Positions 17,203-25,840 of a DNA stretch of 64,000 nt are shown piece by piece. The position numbers and the translations under genes are program-made. The notes under the pieces are model-generated. The model did no database searches, was not told the origin of the DNA, and saw only the letters and a list, made by a program, of their open reading frames with translations. Position 1 is the first letter of the stretch, and each line of letters starts with the position of its first letter. Origin of the DNA: Jonesia quinghaiensis DSM 15701 (lineage in GTDB: Bacteria > Actinomycetota > Actinomycetes > Actinomycetales > Cellulomonadaceae); NCBI RefSeq assembly GCF_000423205.1, contig NZ_AUHN01000004.1, positions 603,220 through 667,219 of the forward strand, written 5' to 3'.

Positions 17203-20200
17203 ATGCTGCAACTGCTTATTTTTCATGCGGTTCTTGCAGTCATAGCGCCCCTCATTGTTCACCGATTCGGTCGTCAGGCATTTCTTGTTGCGGCACTCGC
17301 TCCGGCGAGTGCCTTTGTGTATGCACTGTGGTCAACTCCCGCTGTTCTGGCAGGTAACGGGCCACAGAGTGTCATTCCGTGGGTTCCAGCTTTGGGGTTG
17401 GAAATCGCGTTGCGGATGGACACTCTGTCGTGGCTGATGCTGCTCATTGTGAGTGGTGTTGGTGTAGGTGTCTTCATCTACTGCAGTGCATATTTTTCAC
17501 GAGATGCTAGTGGTCTGAGTCGGTTCACAGGGGTCTTGACTGGTTTTGCCGGGTCTATGGTCGGCCTTGTCTTGGCTGACGACCTGATGCTGCTGTTTAT
17601 TTTTTGGGAACTGACGACAGTCTTCTCGTATGTGTTGATTGGGCACTACTTCGATCGCAAAACGTCTCGCCGCGCCGCAATGCAAGCGATCATGGTGACA
17701 ACTGCAGGTGGCCTGACGATGCTCGTTGGCATCGTGATCCTTGGCGTGATGTCGCCTGGTGGTTTCAGGATTTCTGCGTTGTTGGCTGATCCGCCATCTG
17801 GTGGGCTCATAACGGCCGCTGCGGTGTGCCTTTTTGTGGGGGCTGCCAGTAAATCTGCGTTGATTCCTACCCACTTTTGGTTGCCTGGTGCGATGGCTGC
17901 GCCCACCCCGGTGTCAGCGTATTTGCACGCGGCGGCCATGGTGAAAGCTGGTGTTTATCTCATTGCGCGTTTTACACCTATCTTCTCCACGCTGACAGTC
18001 TGGACGTGGCTGGTCATTGTGTTGGGTGGGGGAACACTCCTGCTTGGTGGGTATCGCGCACTGCGTCAGCACGACCTCAAACTTGTCCTCGCGTATGGCA
18101 CGGTGTCCCAGTTGGGGCTCATTATTCTCATCACCGGGTTGGGTACTCAGGCCGCAGCGCTTGCGGGAGTCACGATGATCCTGGGACATGCGCTGTTTAA
18201 GGCTGCTTTGTTCCTCACCATTGGTGTTATCGATGCTGCTACTGGTACTCGTGACCTGCGTAGGCTCTCGGGGTTAGGTAGAGCTATGCCTACCGTGGCT
18301 GTGACCGGGGCGTTGGCAACTGCATCGATGATCGGTTTCCCGCCCTTCCTTGGGTATGTGGCTAAAGAAGCCGCATTAGAAGGCCTGGTCCATGACGGGG
18401 TGCCGGGGCAGCCTAGTTGGGTTGCGATTCTTGTCATTGCCCTGATTACTTGCGGGTCTATTCTGACCGTGGCTTATGGCGCGCGGTTTGTGTGGGGTGC
18501 GTTTGCCACAAAGACCCGACAATCTGTCATTCCTATTCCGGCTACTACTGCGGATGGCAGTCCAGCGGTCACGTCACTGGTTCGTAGTGAAGACATCACA
18601 CACCCAACGTGGACATTGAAAGCACCGGGATTGGTGCTGGCTGTCTTGGGGTTGGTTGTGGGGGTTATGCCCAGCGCAGTGGAGAAGTATTTAGCGTCAT
18701 ATGCAGCCACAAGTTCTGTCGGTGACCCGGGTCACCTCACGTTGTGGGCAGGGTTTGGGATCCCGTTCTGGCTGACCCTTACCATTTTGGGGCTTGGGGC
18801 GGGGTTATTCTTCGCTCGTCGGACGGTGGAATCCTTCCAAGCAGCGGTACCAAATGCTCAAGACACCGAACGTGCGTATCGGCGTTTCATGCGCGGGCTC
18901 GACAACCTGGCCGCTGACATTACTGCGTTTACGCAGCGTGGTTCGCTGCCGTACTACTTGTCGGTCATCTTGTTGTTTATGGTACTGACAGTCGGGTCGG
19001 CTTTAGTGTTCACCCAAGGTGACATGGTGGCCATCAAACTGTGGGATTCACCAGCGCAAGCTCTGGCTGTGTTGGTGATTATCCCTGCGGTCATTATGGT
19101 GTCGCGGGCACGCCGTCGTTTGAAGGCCATTGTCTTGATGGGCTTCGCCGGTTACTCCGTCGCCGCCCTGTTTTTGCTGCATGGTGCACCAGACCTTGCG
19201 TTGACTCAGGTGCTGGTGGAAACAGTCAGCATTGTGGTGATGGTTTTGGTGTTGCGTCGCCTTCCGCCGTACTTTTCCGATCGCCCACTGAAAACTTCGC
19301 GTTTCGCGCGGTTTGCTTTAGCCAGCGTGGTGGGTTTGATTGCTATGGGTCTCGCGGTGACTATCCCCAACGCACGCATCCATGAGTCGGTAACTGTGGA
19401 TTATCCGCAGGAAGCGTATGAGTTTGGTGGCGGCAAAAACGTTGTGAACGTCGCCCTTGTGGATATGCGTGCCTGGGACACTGTCGGTGAGATTACGGTG
19501 TTGTTGGTTGCCGCGACAGGCGTTGCGTCGTTGATCTTCTTGTCTCGTAGGTCAGGGGACATTTACCGGCTGAATCAGTCACCCGAGGTCATAGAAAGCC
19601 AGCAGGTGTGGAGTTCGGGTTCTGTGCCAGGGCCTGCCGCCCACGCTGCACAGGAGTCATTCTCTGAGTTGGTGACAACAACGGGTGCCACCCAATTGCG
19701 CAGCGGCGCACGATTCCGCAAGTGGATTCGTGCCGGTCAGACGCTTGCGCCTCAGCGCCGCTCCATCATTTTTGAGGTTGTGGCGAGGCTCCTCTTCCAC
19801 TCGATGATCATTTTCGCGTTGTTCCTGTTGTTCTCTGGACACAACGCGCCTGGCGGTGGTTTCGCTGCTGGTCTCGTCGTTGGTATTGCACTAATTGTTC
19901 GCTATCTTGCCGGTGGGCGTTACGAACTAGGTGAGGCAGCCCCCGTCAATGCTGGTGTTTTGCTGGGCCTAGGCCTGTTCTTGTCAGCAGGCGTGGGCTT
20001 GCTGGGAATTGTGCTCGGCGGGGAAGTTTTGCAGTCGGTCATCATCGAATTTACTGTGCCAATTTTGGGGGATATCAAGTTCATTTCCACCCTGTTCTTC
20101 GACATTGGGGTTTTCCTTCTCGTCATTGGGTTGGTGCTCGATGTGCTGCGGTCGCTGGGAGCGGAAATTGACACACATATCGATTCACTTGGTGAGGAAG

Positions 20201-20214
20201 GGGCGCGACGATGA
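17203..20214 (+). CDS. mnhA: Mrp Na+/H+ antiporter subunit A fused to subunit B
   Basis: 1003 residues. The NuoL/MrpA-type proton-channel region (about 1-480) includes FIFWELTTVFSYVLIG, SKSALIPTHFWLPGAMAAPTPVSAYLHAA and HALFKAALFL. A C-terminal MrpA extension (about 590-760) has GAPDLALTQVLVE. From about 860 the MnhB domain begins, with HNAPGGGFAAGLV. There is no separate mnhB gene, so the A-B fusion supplies it, as usual for Actinobacteria. The complex exports Na+ in exchange for H+ and supports pH and salt tolerance. GGACGGAG precedes the ATG by 6 nt; the stop overlaps mnhC by 4 nt. Confidence 0.95.
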   Translation: MLQLLIFHAVLAVIAPLIVHRFGRQAFLVAALAPASAFVYALWSTPAVLAGNGPQSVIPWVPALGLEIALRMDTLSWLMLLIVSGVGVGVFIYCSAYFSRDASGLSRFTGVLTGFAGSMVGLVLADDLMLLFIFWELTTVFSYVLIGHYFDRKTSRRAAMQAIMVTTAGGLTMLVGIVILGVMSPGGFRISALLADPPSGGLITAAAVCLFVGAASKSALIPTHFWLPGAMAAPTPVSAYLHAAAMVKAGVYLIARFTPIFSTLTVWTWLVIVLGGGTLLLGGYRALRQHDLKLVLAYGTVSQLGLIILITGLGTQAAALAGVTMILGHALFKAALFLTIGVIDAATGTRDLRRLSGLGRAMPTVAVTGALATASMIGFPPFLGYVAKEAALEGLVHDGVPGQPSWVAILVIALITCGSILTVAYGARFVWGAFATKTRQSVIPIPATTADGSPAVTSLVRSEDITHPTWTLKAPGLVLAVLGLVVGVMPSAVEKYLASYAATSSVGDPGHLTLWAGFGIPFWLTLTILGLGAGLFFARRTVESFQAAVPNAQDTERAYRRFMRGLDNLAADITAFTQRGSLPYYLSVILLFMVLTVGSALVFTQGDMVAIKLWDSPAQALAVLVIIPAVIMVSRARRRLKAIVLMGFAGYSVAALFLLHGAPDLALTQVLVETVSIVVMVLVLRRLPPYFSDRPLKTSRFARFALASVVGLIAMGLAVTIPNARIHESVTVDYPQEAYEFGGGKNVVNVALVDMRAWDTVGEITVLLVAATGVASLIFLSRRSGDIYRLNQSPEVIESQQVWSSGSVPGPAAHAAQESFSELVTTTGATQLRSGARFRKWIRAGQTLAPQRRSIIFEVVARLLFHSMIIFALFLLFSGHNAPGGGFAAGLVVGIALIVRYLAGGRYELGEAAPVNAGVLLGLGLFLSAGVGLLGIVLGGEVLQSVIIEFTVPILGDIKFISTLFFDIGVFLLVIGLVLDVLRSLGAEIDTHIDSLGEEGARR

Positions 20215-20687
20215 TTGATACAACACCGTCCCTCATGCTTGTTATCGCTGTGGGTGCTTTCTTCATTTCTGGTGTGTACCTCGTGTTGGAACGCACCCTT
20301 ACCCGGGTGCTTCTTGGTGTCATTCTCATCTCGAATGGGGTGAACCTGTTGCTGCTTATTTCTGGCGGGAGAGCCGGTGGCGCGCCAATTGTGGGGGTGA
20401 CCCCGGACGAGGACATGGCTGATCCGCTTGCTCAGTTCATGATTCTCACGGCCATTGTGATTACGTTCGGGTTGACGGCTTTCATCTTGGCGATGGCTTA
20501 CCGGTCGTGGCAGATGTTGGGGCATGACGAGGTCCAAGATGACCTCGAAGACCGCAGGATCGCGCGCCTTGCGGCTCGCAATGCGCCAACTGTTGAGGGT
20601 AGTGACACCTCGGATGTGACGGACATATCTGTGGATGATGAGGCGTCTGCTGCTCGCGATGACATTGCGGATGGGAGGACCCCATGA
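20211..20687 (+). CDS. mnhC: Mrp Na+/H+ antiporter subunit C
   Basis: 158 residues, NuoK-like with three membrane helices. The family core reads GVYLVLERTLTRVLLGVILISNGVNL, then a DPLAQFMILTAIVI segment with its conserved QxLILTAIVI pattern. A long acidic cytosolic tail after residue 105, rich in Asp and Ala, is longer than in short family members. It forms part of the hydrophobic proton-path subcomplex. Start and stop both overlap neighbours by 4 nt. Confidence 0.94.
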   Translation: MIDTTPSLMLVIAVGAFFISGVYLVLERTLTRVLLGVILISNGVNLLLLISGGRAGGAPIVGVTPDEDMADPLAQFMILTAIVITFGLTAFILAMAYRSWQMLGHDEVQDDLEDRRIARLAARNAPTVEGSDTSDVTDISVDDEASAARDDIADGRTP

Positions 20688-22276
20688 GCTCATACACATG
20701 GTTGGTTCCCCTCCCAGTGATGATCCCACTGTTTGCGGCTGGGCTTGCGTTAGCGTTGTATCGCAGGCCGCGACTTCAGCAGGGTATTTCTGTGACGGCG
20801 TTGACTCTGATGTTGGGGTTCTCCGCGTGGCTGATGGTGGTTGTTGATAGCGGCCCTGTTGTGGTTAATGCAGGTGAATGGGCGGCCCCTGTGGGGGTGG
20901 CTTTAGTCGGTGACCGGTTATCGGCGTTGATGTTGACGGTGTCCTCGGCTGTTTTGCTGTGCGTGTTGCTTTACTCCCTGGGGCAGGGGGTGAGCGACGG
21001 TTCGGAAAAAGCCCCGGTGTCTATTTATCACCCGACGTATTTGGCGTTGGCTGCCGGTGTGTCCAACGCTTTCCTCGCGGGTGATTTGTTCAACCTGTAT
21101 GTCGGGTTTGAGATTCTGCTTGTTGCTTCCTACGTGTTGTTGACGTTGGGAGGGACCTTCGAGCGTATTCGCGCTGGCGCAATTTATGTCGTGGTTGGGC
21201 TGCTGTCATCGTTGATTTTCTTGACCGCTGTGGCGATGATTTATGCGGCGACAGGCACAGTGAATCTGGCGCAGTTAAGCGTGCGTTTGCAAGAGATAGA
21301 CCCGGGTACCGCCTTGGTGCTGCAGATTTTGCTTCTTCTCGGTTTCGCAATCAAGGCCGCTATTTTCCCGTTGTCTTCGTGGCTCCCTGACTCTTACCCC
21401 ACGGCTCCCGCCCCGGTGACGGCTGTCTTCGCTGGGTTGCTGACCAAAGTTGGTGTGTACTCGATTATGCGCACACAGACTCTTTTGTTCCCAGATGGCA
21501 GGCTGAACGATGTTCTTATGTGGCTGGCGCTCGCCACTATGCTCATTGGCATTATGGGTGCGGTAGCTCAAAACGACATTAAACGTCTGTTGAGTTTTAC
21601 GTTGGTCAGCCACATTGGGTACATGATTTTCGGTATTGCTTTGGGCTCACGCATTGGTTTGGGTGCTGCGATCTTCTACGTTGCCCACCACATCACCGTG
21701 CAAACCACGTTGTTCTTGATTGTTGGGTTGATTGAGCGCCGTGGTGGTACCACCTCGTTGGCGAAACTCGGTGGCTTGGCAAAAATTGCGCCAGGGCTGT
21801 CGATTTTGTTCTTTATCCCAGCGATGAATCTCGCTGGGATTCCACCGTTCTCGGGGTTCTTGGGGAAAGTGGGGCTTCTTGAGGCTGGTGTTGCCCAAGA
21901 TCGTTGGTTGGCGTGGGTGTTGGTCATTGGGTCGGTTGTTGCGTCCCTTTTGACTCTGTATGCCATCGTCAAAGCGTGGAATAAGGCTTTTTGGCAGCCG
22001 GCCCCTGATGATGTTCCCGATGTAAAACTTCCTGCCACAATGGTTGGTCCGGCGACTGCGTTGATGGTGTTGACGTTGGCGATCACAGTTTTTGCTGGTC
22101 CGTTGTATGACTACACCAACCGGGCAGCAACAACCATGATGGAGCCGGATAATTACGTGAACGCGGTGCTCTCTGGGGAGGGCCGTGGTGATGGAGAATC
22201 TACGGACAAGGATGGCCCGGAGCGGGTTGATGACTCTGAGCTCAGCGATGATGGTCAGGAAGGGGTGGTCCGGTGA
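20684..22276 (+). CDS. mnhD: Mrp Na+/H+ antiporter subunit D
   Basis: 530 residues, NuoN/NuoM-like with about 14 helices. It has the membrane glutamate segment NLYVGFEILLVASYVL, the loop lysine motif FAIKAAIFPLSSWLPDSYPTAP, and NDIKRLLSFTLVSHIGYM. The hydrophilic C-terminus (about 490-530) is acidic. It pairs with the A subunit as an ion-translocating antiporter-like subunit. The start overlaps mnhC and the stop overlaps mnhE by 4 nt each, which fixes the start. Confidence 0.95.
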   Translation: MSSYTWLVPLPVMIPLFAAGLALALYRRPRLQQGISVTALTLMLGFSAWLMVVVDSGPVVVNAGEWAAPVGVALVGDRLSALMLTVSSAVLLCVLLYSLGQGVSDGSEKAPVSIYHPTYLALAAGVSNAFLAGDLFNLYVGFEILLVASYVLLTLGGTFERIRAGAIYVVVGLLSSLIFLTAVAMIYAATGTVNLAQLSVRLQEIDPGTALVLQILLLLGFAIKAAIFPLSSWLPDSYPTAPAPVTAVFAGLLTKVGVYSIMRTQTLLFPDGRLNDVLMWLALATMLIGIMGAVAQNDIKRLLSFTLVSHIGYMIFGIALGSRIGLGAAIFYVAHHITVQTTLFLIVGLIERRGGTTSLAKLGGLAKIAPGLSILFFIPAMNLAGIPPFSGFLGKVGLLEAGVAQDRWLAWVLVIGSVVASLLTLYAIVKAWNKAFWQPAPDDVPDVKLPATMVGPATALMVLTLAITVFAGPLYDYTNRAATTMMEPDNYVNAVLSGEGRGDGESTDKDGPERVDDSELSDDGQEGVVR

Positions 22277-22854
22277 AACGATCATTCCGGTCGATTCAAT
22301 GGCCAGCGGTTTTCTGGCTGACGATTGTGTGGGTCTTGTTGTGGGGTGACCTCTCGGCGGCCAATGTGTTGGGTGGTGCCGCACTGGGGATCCTCATCAT
22401 GGTGGTTTTCCCGTTGCCGAGCATCGATTATGCGGGCCGGTTCCGTCCCGTCTATGTGATTGCGTTGTTTGTGTCGTTCCTTCGGGAATTGGTGGTGGCT
22501 TCTTTTCAGGTGGCGTGGTTGGCGTTGCGGGTGAACCACCAGCCCAGGAGTGCGGTGGTGCGGGTCAAGCTCCGGTCTACCTCTGATTTGTACCTGACTC
22601 TCACAGCTGAGATGAGCAGCCTTGTCCCAGGGTCCCTGGTCATTGAAGCGCACCGTCTGACGTCGACTCTGTACTTGCATGTGCTTGATATTGATCATTC
22701 TGGTGGGGCTGATGCTGTGCGAGATCACGTGTTGGTTCTTGAGGAACGCGTACTGAAAGCTTTGGCTTCAGACCAGGAACTTGCCGATGCTGGGGTGTCA
22801 CTTCGGCGGCGTCGGGGTGCTGATCCAGCGTTGAATGAGGGGGAGGCGTCATGA
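22273..22854 (+). CDS. mnhE: Mrp Na+/H+ antiporter subunit E
   Basis: 193 residues. Two or three N-terminal membrane helices are followed by the MnhE signature, including RELVVASFQVAW and VKLRSTSDLYLTLTAEMSSLVPGS, then VLDIDH. The C-terminal tail contains a basic RRRR stretch. MnhE is a small accessory subunit needed for complex assembly. It sits between D and F in the usual Mrp order, with 4-nt overlaps on both sides. Confidence 0.93.
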   Translation: MKRSFRSIQWPAVFWLTIVWVLLWGDLSAANVLGGAALGILIMVVFPLPSIDYAGRFRPVYVIALFVSFLRELVVASFQVAWLALRVNHQPRSAVVRVKLRSTSDLYLTLTAEMSSLVPGSLVIEAHRLTSTLYLHVLDIDHSGGADAVRDHVLVLEERVLKALASDQELADAGVSLRRRRGADPALNEGEAS

Positions 22855-23210
22855 TCACACTTGTGATGAACATTGTTTTTGCTGTGTGCGCTCTGATGCT
22901 TGCGGCGGCAGGGATTATGGCGTTGCTTCGGGCTGAAAAGGGCCCAACGATGCTGAATCGAACACTTGCTTTGGATGTTTTTGCCACAGTCATCATTGGG
23001 GGCATTGCGTTGGAAGCGGCGTATTCTCGCCGTACAGATACGTTGCCGATTCTTGTGGTGCTGTCGCTCGTCGGGTTTGTCGGGTCCGTGACGATCGCTC
23101 GTTTCGCATCACGTGAACCAGTGGAGGAACGCCGGGTCCTCACCGCGGCGGAAATTGCTCGTGATGAGGAATTGCGGCGTAAACGACAAGAACAGGAGGA
23201 GCAGTCATGA
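22851..23210 (+). CDS. mnhF: Mrp Na+/H+ antiporter subunit F
   Basis: 119 residues with three membrane helices. The family pattern is a first helix, the loop LLRAEKGPTMLNRTLALDVFA, and a second helix ending near the conserved short loop RRTDTLPILVVLSLVGFVG. A charged, Arg/Glu-rich tail follows. MrpF is an accessory subunit that in other bacteria is needed for antiport and anion resistance. The stop overlaps mnhG by 4 nt. Confidence 0.93.
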   Translation: MITLVMNIVFAVCALMLAAAGIMALLRAEKGPTMLNRTLALDVFATVIIGGIALEAAYSRRTDTLPILVVLSLVGFVGSVTIARFASREPVEERRVLTAAEIARDEELRRKRQEQEEQS

Positions 23211-23587
23211 TGCTAGGACTCGTTGCTGATGTTCTTGCAGTTGTGTGCCTCTTACTCGGTGCCTTTTTGACCTTCGCAGCGGGGATAGGTGTGCTCCGAT
23301 TCCCAGACCTTCTGATGAGAATGCACGCAGCAACGAAGCCTCAAGTGTTGGGGCTGATCCTTATGCTGACCGCCGAGGCGTTGCGTGTCAGGAGTTGGGG
23401 AGTAGTGGGGTTGCTTGCACTGATCATCATTTTCCAGTTGTTCACAGCGCCCGTGGCTGCTCACATGGTGGGGCGTGCGGGGTACCGCACGGGCCAGTAC
23501 AACCGTGACCTGCTGGAACGCGATGAGTTACATGATGATCTGCAGCAAGCATCGAAAGATGTACAGAACAGAAAGTCCTCGCCGTAG
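23207..23587 (+). CDS. mnhG: Mrp Na+/H+ antiporter subunit G
   Basis: 126 residues with three membrane helices. The MnhG/PhaG signature GVLRFPDLLMRMHAATKPQVLG lies near residues 29-50 and includes the conserved Arg-x-Pro-Asp. It closes the operon. The stop is 2 nt from the convergent alpha/beta hydrolase gene, with no terminator hairpin between them, so transcripts may overlap. A second ATG 3 nt downstream of the chosen one is equally possible. Confidence 0.93.
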   Translation: MMLGLVADVLAVVCLLLGAFLTFAAGIGVLRFPDLLMRMHAATKPQVLGLILMLTAEALRVRSWGVVGLLALIIIFQLFTAPVAAHMVGRAGYRTGQYNRDLLERDELHDDLQQASKDVQNRKSSP

Positions 23588-23589
23588 CG

Positions 23590-24579
23590 TTATTCTCCCG
23601 TGGGGGCGGCTAGTTCTTTTTCACGGAGCCACGCACCGATGTGGTGAAAGTATTCAGCTCTGGCGGTTGGCCCGGACAGCGACAAATCGTGTGTGCCACC
23701 CTCTATTTGGGCGATAGTGACGTCTTCTCCGAGACGCTGAGCACCGGTGACAATGTGGTCAATGTTCAACACAGAATCTGTGGTGAGTAGTTCATTGTGG
23801 AACCGGGTCGCGTCCCCACTGCGGGTGGAGCACAGCACAAGCACGGGCATCGGGAGGGTAAGGCCGTGCCGTATTGCGGCGTGGCCTCGCCGAATCGCAC
23901 TGAACCATCCGGCGCGTACGGGAAAGCCCTCGTGAGGTTTGAGGTCAAGATCGTAGGTCCACTGGCCACCGGTGTCGATGTGCAGGGCAGCACCGTAGTG
24001 CGGTGCGAGAGAACCGACTGGCAGGTGCGGCGCAATTTTCCCCAATGCGCTCACAAGCGTGGTGCCAATGGTGCGCAAGAACCACGGTTTGTTGAGGTCG
24101 AACCAGGGCGAGTTGAGGATCAGACCGTCGATGCCGGTGGTTGCGTTGGCCCACAGCGCCGCGATAAGTCCTCCAGTTGAATGCCCCAGCACGATGAGCT
24201 CGTCATGGTTGTCGACGTCGCGGATGATGGTTTTTGCCATCTCCAGTTCTGTGCGGTGTTGGGCGAGTTCTGTGACGTAGTTTGGGGTTTGCCCTTCGCG
24301 CAGGGACCGACCGTATTTGCGCAGGTCGATGGCGTAGAAATCGAAGCCTAAATTTTCGAAAGCTTCGGCTTGGTGTTCTTGGAAGAAGTAGTCCACAAAC
24401 CCGTGTATGTAGAGCACTGCTCGCCCATGTTGTGGCCCAGAAGAGCGGCGCACCAGTGTTGCGGTGACTGGGCCTTCGTCGTCGTGGCCGAGGTCAAGGT
24501 CTTGTGCTTGCCAAGCATCACCGAGGATGTCGCGGTGCCACGTTTTGGGTGAGGTGTCAGATGTGCTGGGTGAGGTCAT
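23590..24579 (-). CDS. Alpha/beta hydrolase (serine aminopeptidase/lysophospholipase-like)
   Basis: 329 residues. The oxyanion region is YIHGFVDYFFQ, the nucleophile elbow is GHSTGG with Ser at about 137, the acid region falls near LVLCSTRSGDA and the catalytic His in GGTHDLSLS near 302. The YGRSLREGQTPNYV segment resembles monoacylglycerol-lipase and S33-type hydrolases. There is no signal peptide. The start overlaps the LppM gene stop by 4 nt, so the two are co-translated. Substrate unknown. Confidence 0.88.
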   Translation of the reverse strand: MTSPSTSDTSPKTWHRDILGDAWQAQDLDLGHDDEGPVTATLVRRSSGPQHGRAVLYIHGFVDYFFQEHQAEAFENLGFDFYAIDLRKYGRSLREGQTPNYVTELAQHRTELEMAKTIIRDVDNHDELIVLGHSTGGLIAALWANATTGIDGLILNSPWFDLNKPWFLRTIGTTLVSALGKIAPHLPVGSLAPHYGAALHIDTGGQWTYDLDLKPHEGFPVRAGWFSAIRRGHAAIRHGLTLPMPVLVLCSTRSGDATRFHNELLTTDSVLNIDHIVTGAQRLGEDVTIAQIEGGTHDLSLSGPTARAEYFHHIGAWLREKELAAPTGE

Positions 24580-25598
24580 CGTCCTGTTTCTTCAGGTGGG
24601 GCTGGTGGCGCGGGCGGGTTTTGCGGGGGTGCGGGTGGCTGGTACGGAGATTGTTGTTGCTGAGGTGCTGGTGGCGGGGCACTGTGCCCAGTCTGCGCCG
24701 GTGGCGCAGGTGCGTACGGTAAGGGCGTTCCGGGGCCGGAACCGCGGTGTGGTCCTGTTTCGGAGTTGCGAGTCTGCTGTTCAGTGTCTTTTTTACGACT
24801 GCGTGATACAACTGCCACAATAATCCCGATGAGCACTGCGAGAAGAATCAGCAATGTCACTAACAAAACGATCAACCAGGTGGGGACACCACTGTCGTCA
24901 TCGGTCGTGTCATCGATGTCAGCGTTGGGCGTTGTTGCTGGTTCTTCGGTGGGGTCGTCGGTTGGTTCTGCTGGTTCTTCGGTGGGTTCTTCTGTGGGCT
25001 CTGGGGCCGCGCCGTTGGGCAGTGCGCTTGCTCGCGCGGTCATGATGAGATCTTCGCCTGGTGTGTAGTTCCAGGTGACAGTGTTGCCGTTGACGGTTCC
25101 GTTGGATTCTACAACTTCACCGGGGAAGGTGAAGGTGAAGCTGACGTCTGCACTGTCAATGATTGCCTGGTCCAGGCCTTGGGCTTCAGCGTCTGGGAGG
25201 ATGTCTTCAAAGATGCCGTCAACCACATACGTGTCGCCGTCACGGATAACCGACATGGTGGGGTTGTTGAGGGTGTCGTTGAGCGGAGTGGCATCGTAAA
25301 AGTAGCGAGTGCCGGTGTACCCGTCTTCTTGGTAGGCCTCTTGGGATGAGGCGTTGTTGAAGTTGTTACCCCCGCTTCCACTGCCGTCTGCGTTGGAACC
25401 GTCTTCAAGTTCCATGGCTTCGAGGAGTTCTTCCGTGGTCATGCCTAGCATTTCAGCGAGTTGATCGGACACCGCGAACACAACATTGCCTGATGCTGTG
25501 TCATCTTCGTGGATTTCCATATTGACCTGCATGCGTACGCACCCTGATAGGGCAAAAGCGAGTATGCCAACTAGTGCTATTCGCAGGGTGTTCTTCAT
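24576..25598 (-). CDS. LppM-domain lipoprotein with C-terminal membrane helix and proline-rich tail
   Basis: 340 residues. The signal with lipobox LSGC puts the lipidated Cys at about 21. The extracellular domain (about 22-190) begins VRMQVNMEIHEDDTASG and contains FPGEVVESNG, the LppM (DUF3153) pattern. A Thr/Glu/Pro repeat region (about 198-232) leads to a membrane helix (about 243-265), basic residues and a Pro/Gln-rich cytosolic tail. In Mycobacterium LppM affects host phagosome handling; here only surface location can be inferred. It precedes and overlaps the hydrolase gene. Confidence 0.88.
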   Translation of the reverse strand: MKNTLRIALVGILAFALSGCVRMQVNMEIHEDDTASGNVVFAVSDQLAEMLGMTTEELLEAMELEDGSNADGSGSGGNNFNNASSQEAYQEDGYTGTRYFYDATPLNDTLNNPTMSVIRDGDTYVVDGIFEDILPDAEAQGLDQAIIDSADVSFTFTFPGEVVESNGTVNGNTVTWNYTPGEDLIMTARASALPNGAAPEPTEEPTEEPAEPTDDPTEEPATTPNADIDDTTDDDSGVPTWLIVLLVTLLILLAVLIGIIVAVVSRSRKKDTEQQTRNSETGPHRGSGPGTPLPYAPAPPAQTGHSAPPPAPQQQQSPYQPPAPPQNPPAPPAPPEETGR

Positions 25599-25762
25599 GG
25601 CTACGCCTATCTTCTGGCTGGTGCTGTGGGGTGAGGTGTTCTCTTTTCAGGCTAGCGATACTGTTCCTGTTGTGCCGCCCGGTGGGCGTGCGATTCTGTG
25701 TTTCTCCGAAGTTCACCTGCTGAGGGGTGCGGAATTTCCCGCGACTCTACCTTTGGCATCGT

Positions 25763-25789
25763 AAAGTTGAGTGGAATAGACTCAACTTT
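25763..25789. promoter_or_regulatory. HAIR-type operator (HspR binding site) before clpB
   Basis: AAAGTTGAGT, seven bases, then ACTCAACTTT: perfect 10-bp inverted arms. The core TTGAGT-N7-ACTCAA matches the HAIR element bound by HspR in Actinobacteria (CTTGAGT-N7-ACTCAAG). It lies 51 bp before the clpB ATG. hspR itself is not in the window. Confidence 0.9.
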
Positions 25790-25840
25790 GAAGCAGTTCT
25801 TCTCTATAGATGCAGAAACACCGCAGGGAAAGAGAAAGCT

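Noticed and set aside
25727..25840. Upstream extension of ClpB
   Set aside because: It reads through the HAIR operator and has no match to the Clp N-domain start. The ATG at 25841 gives the usual length.
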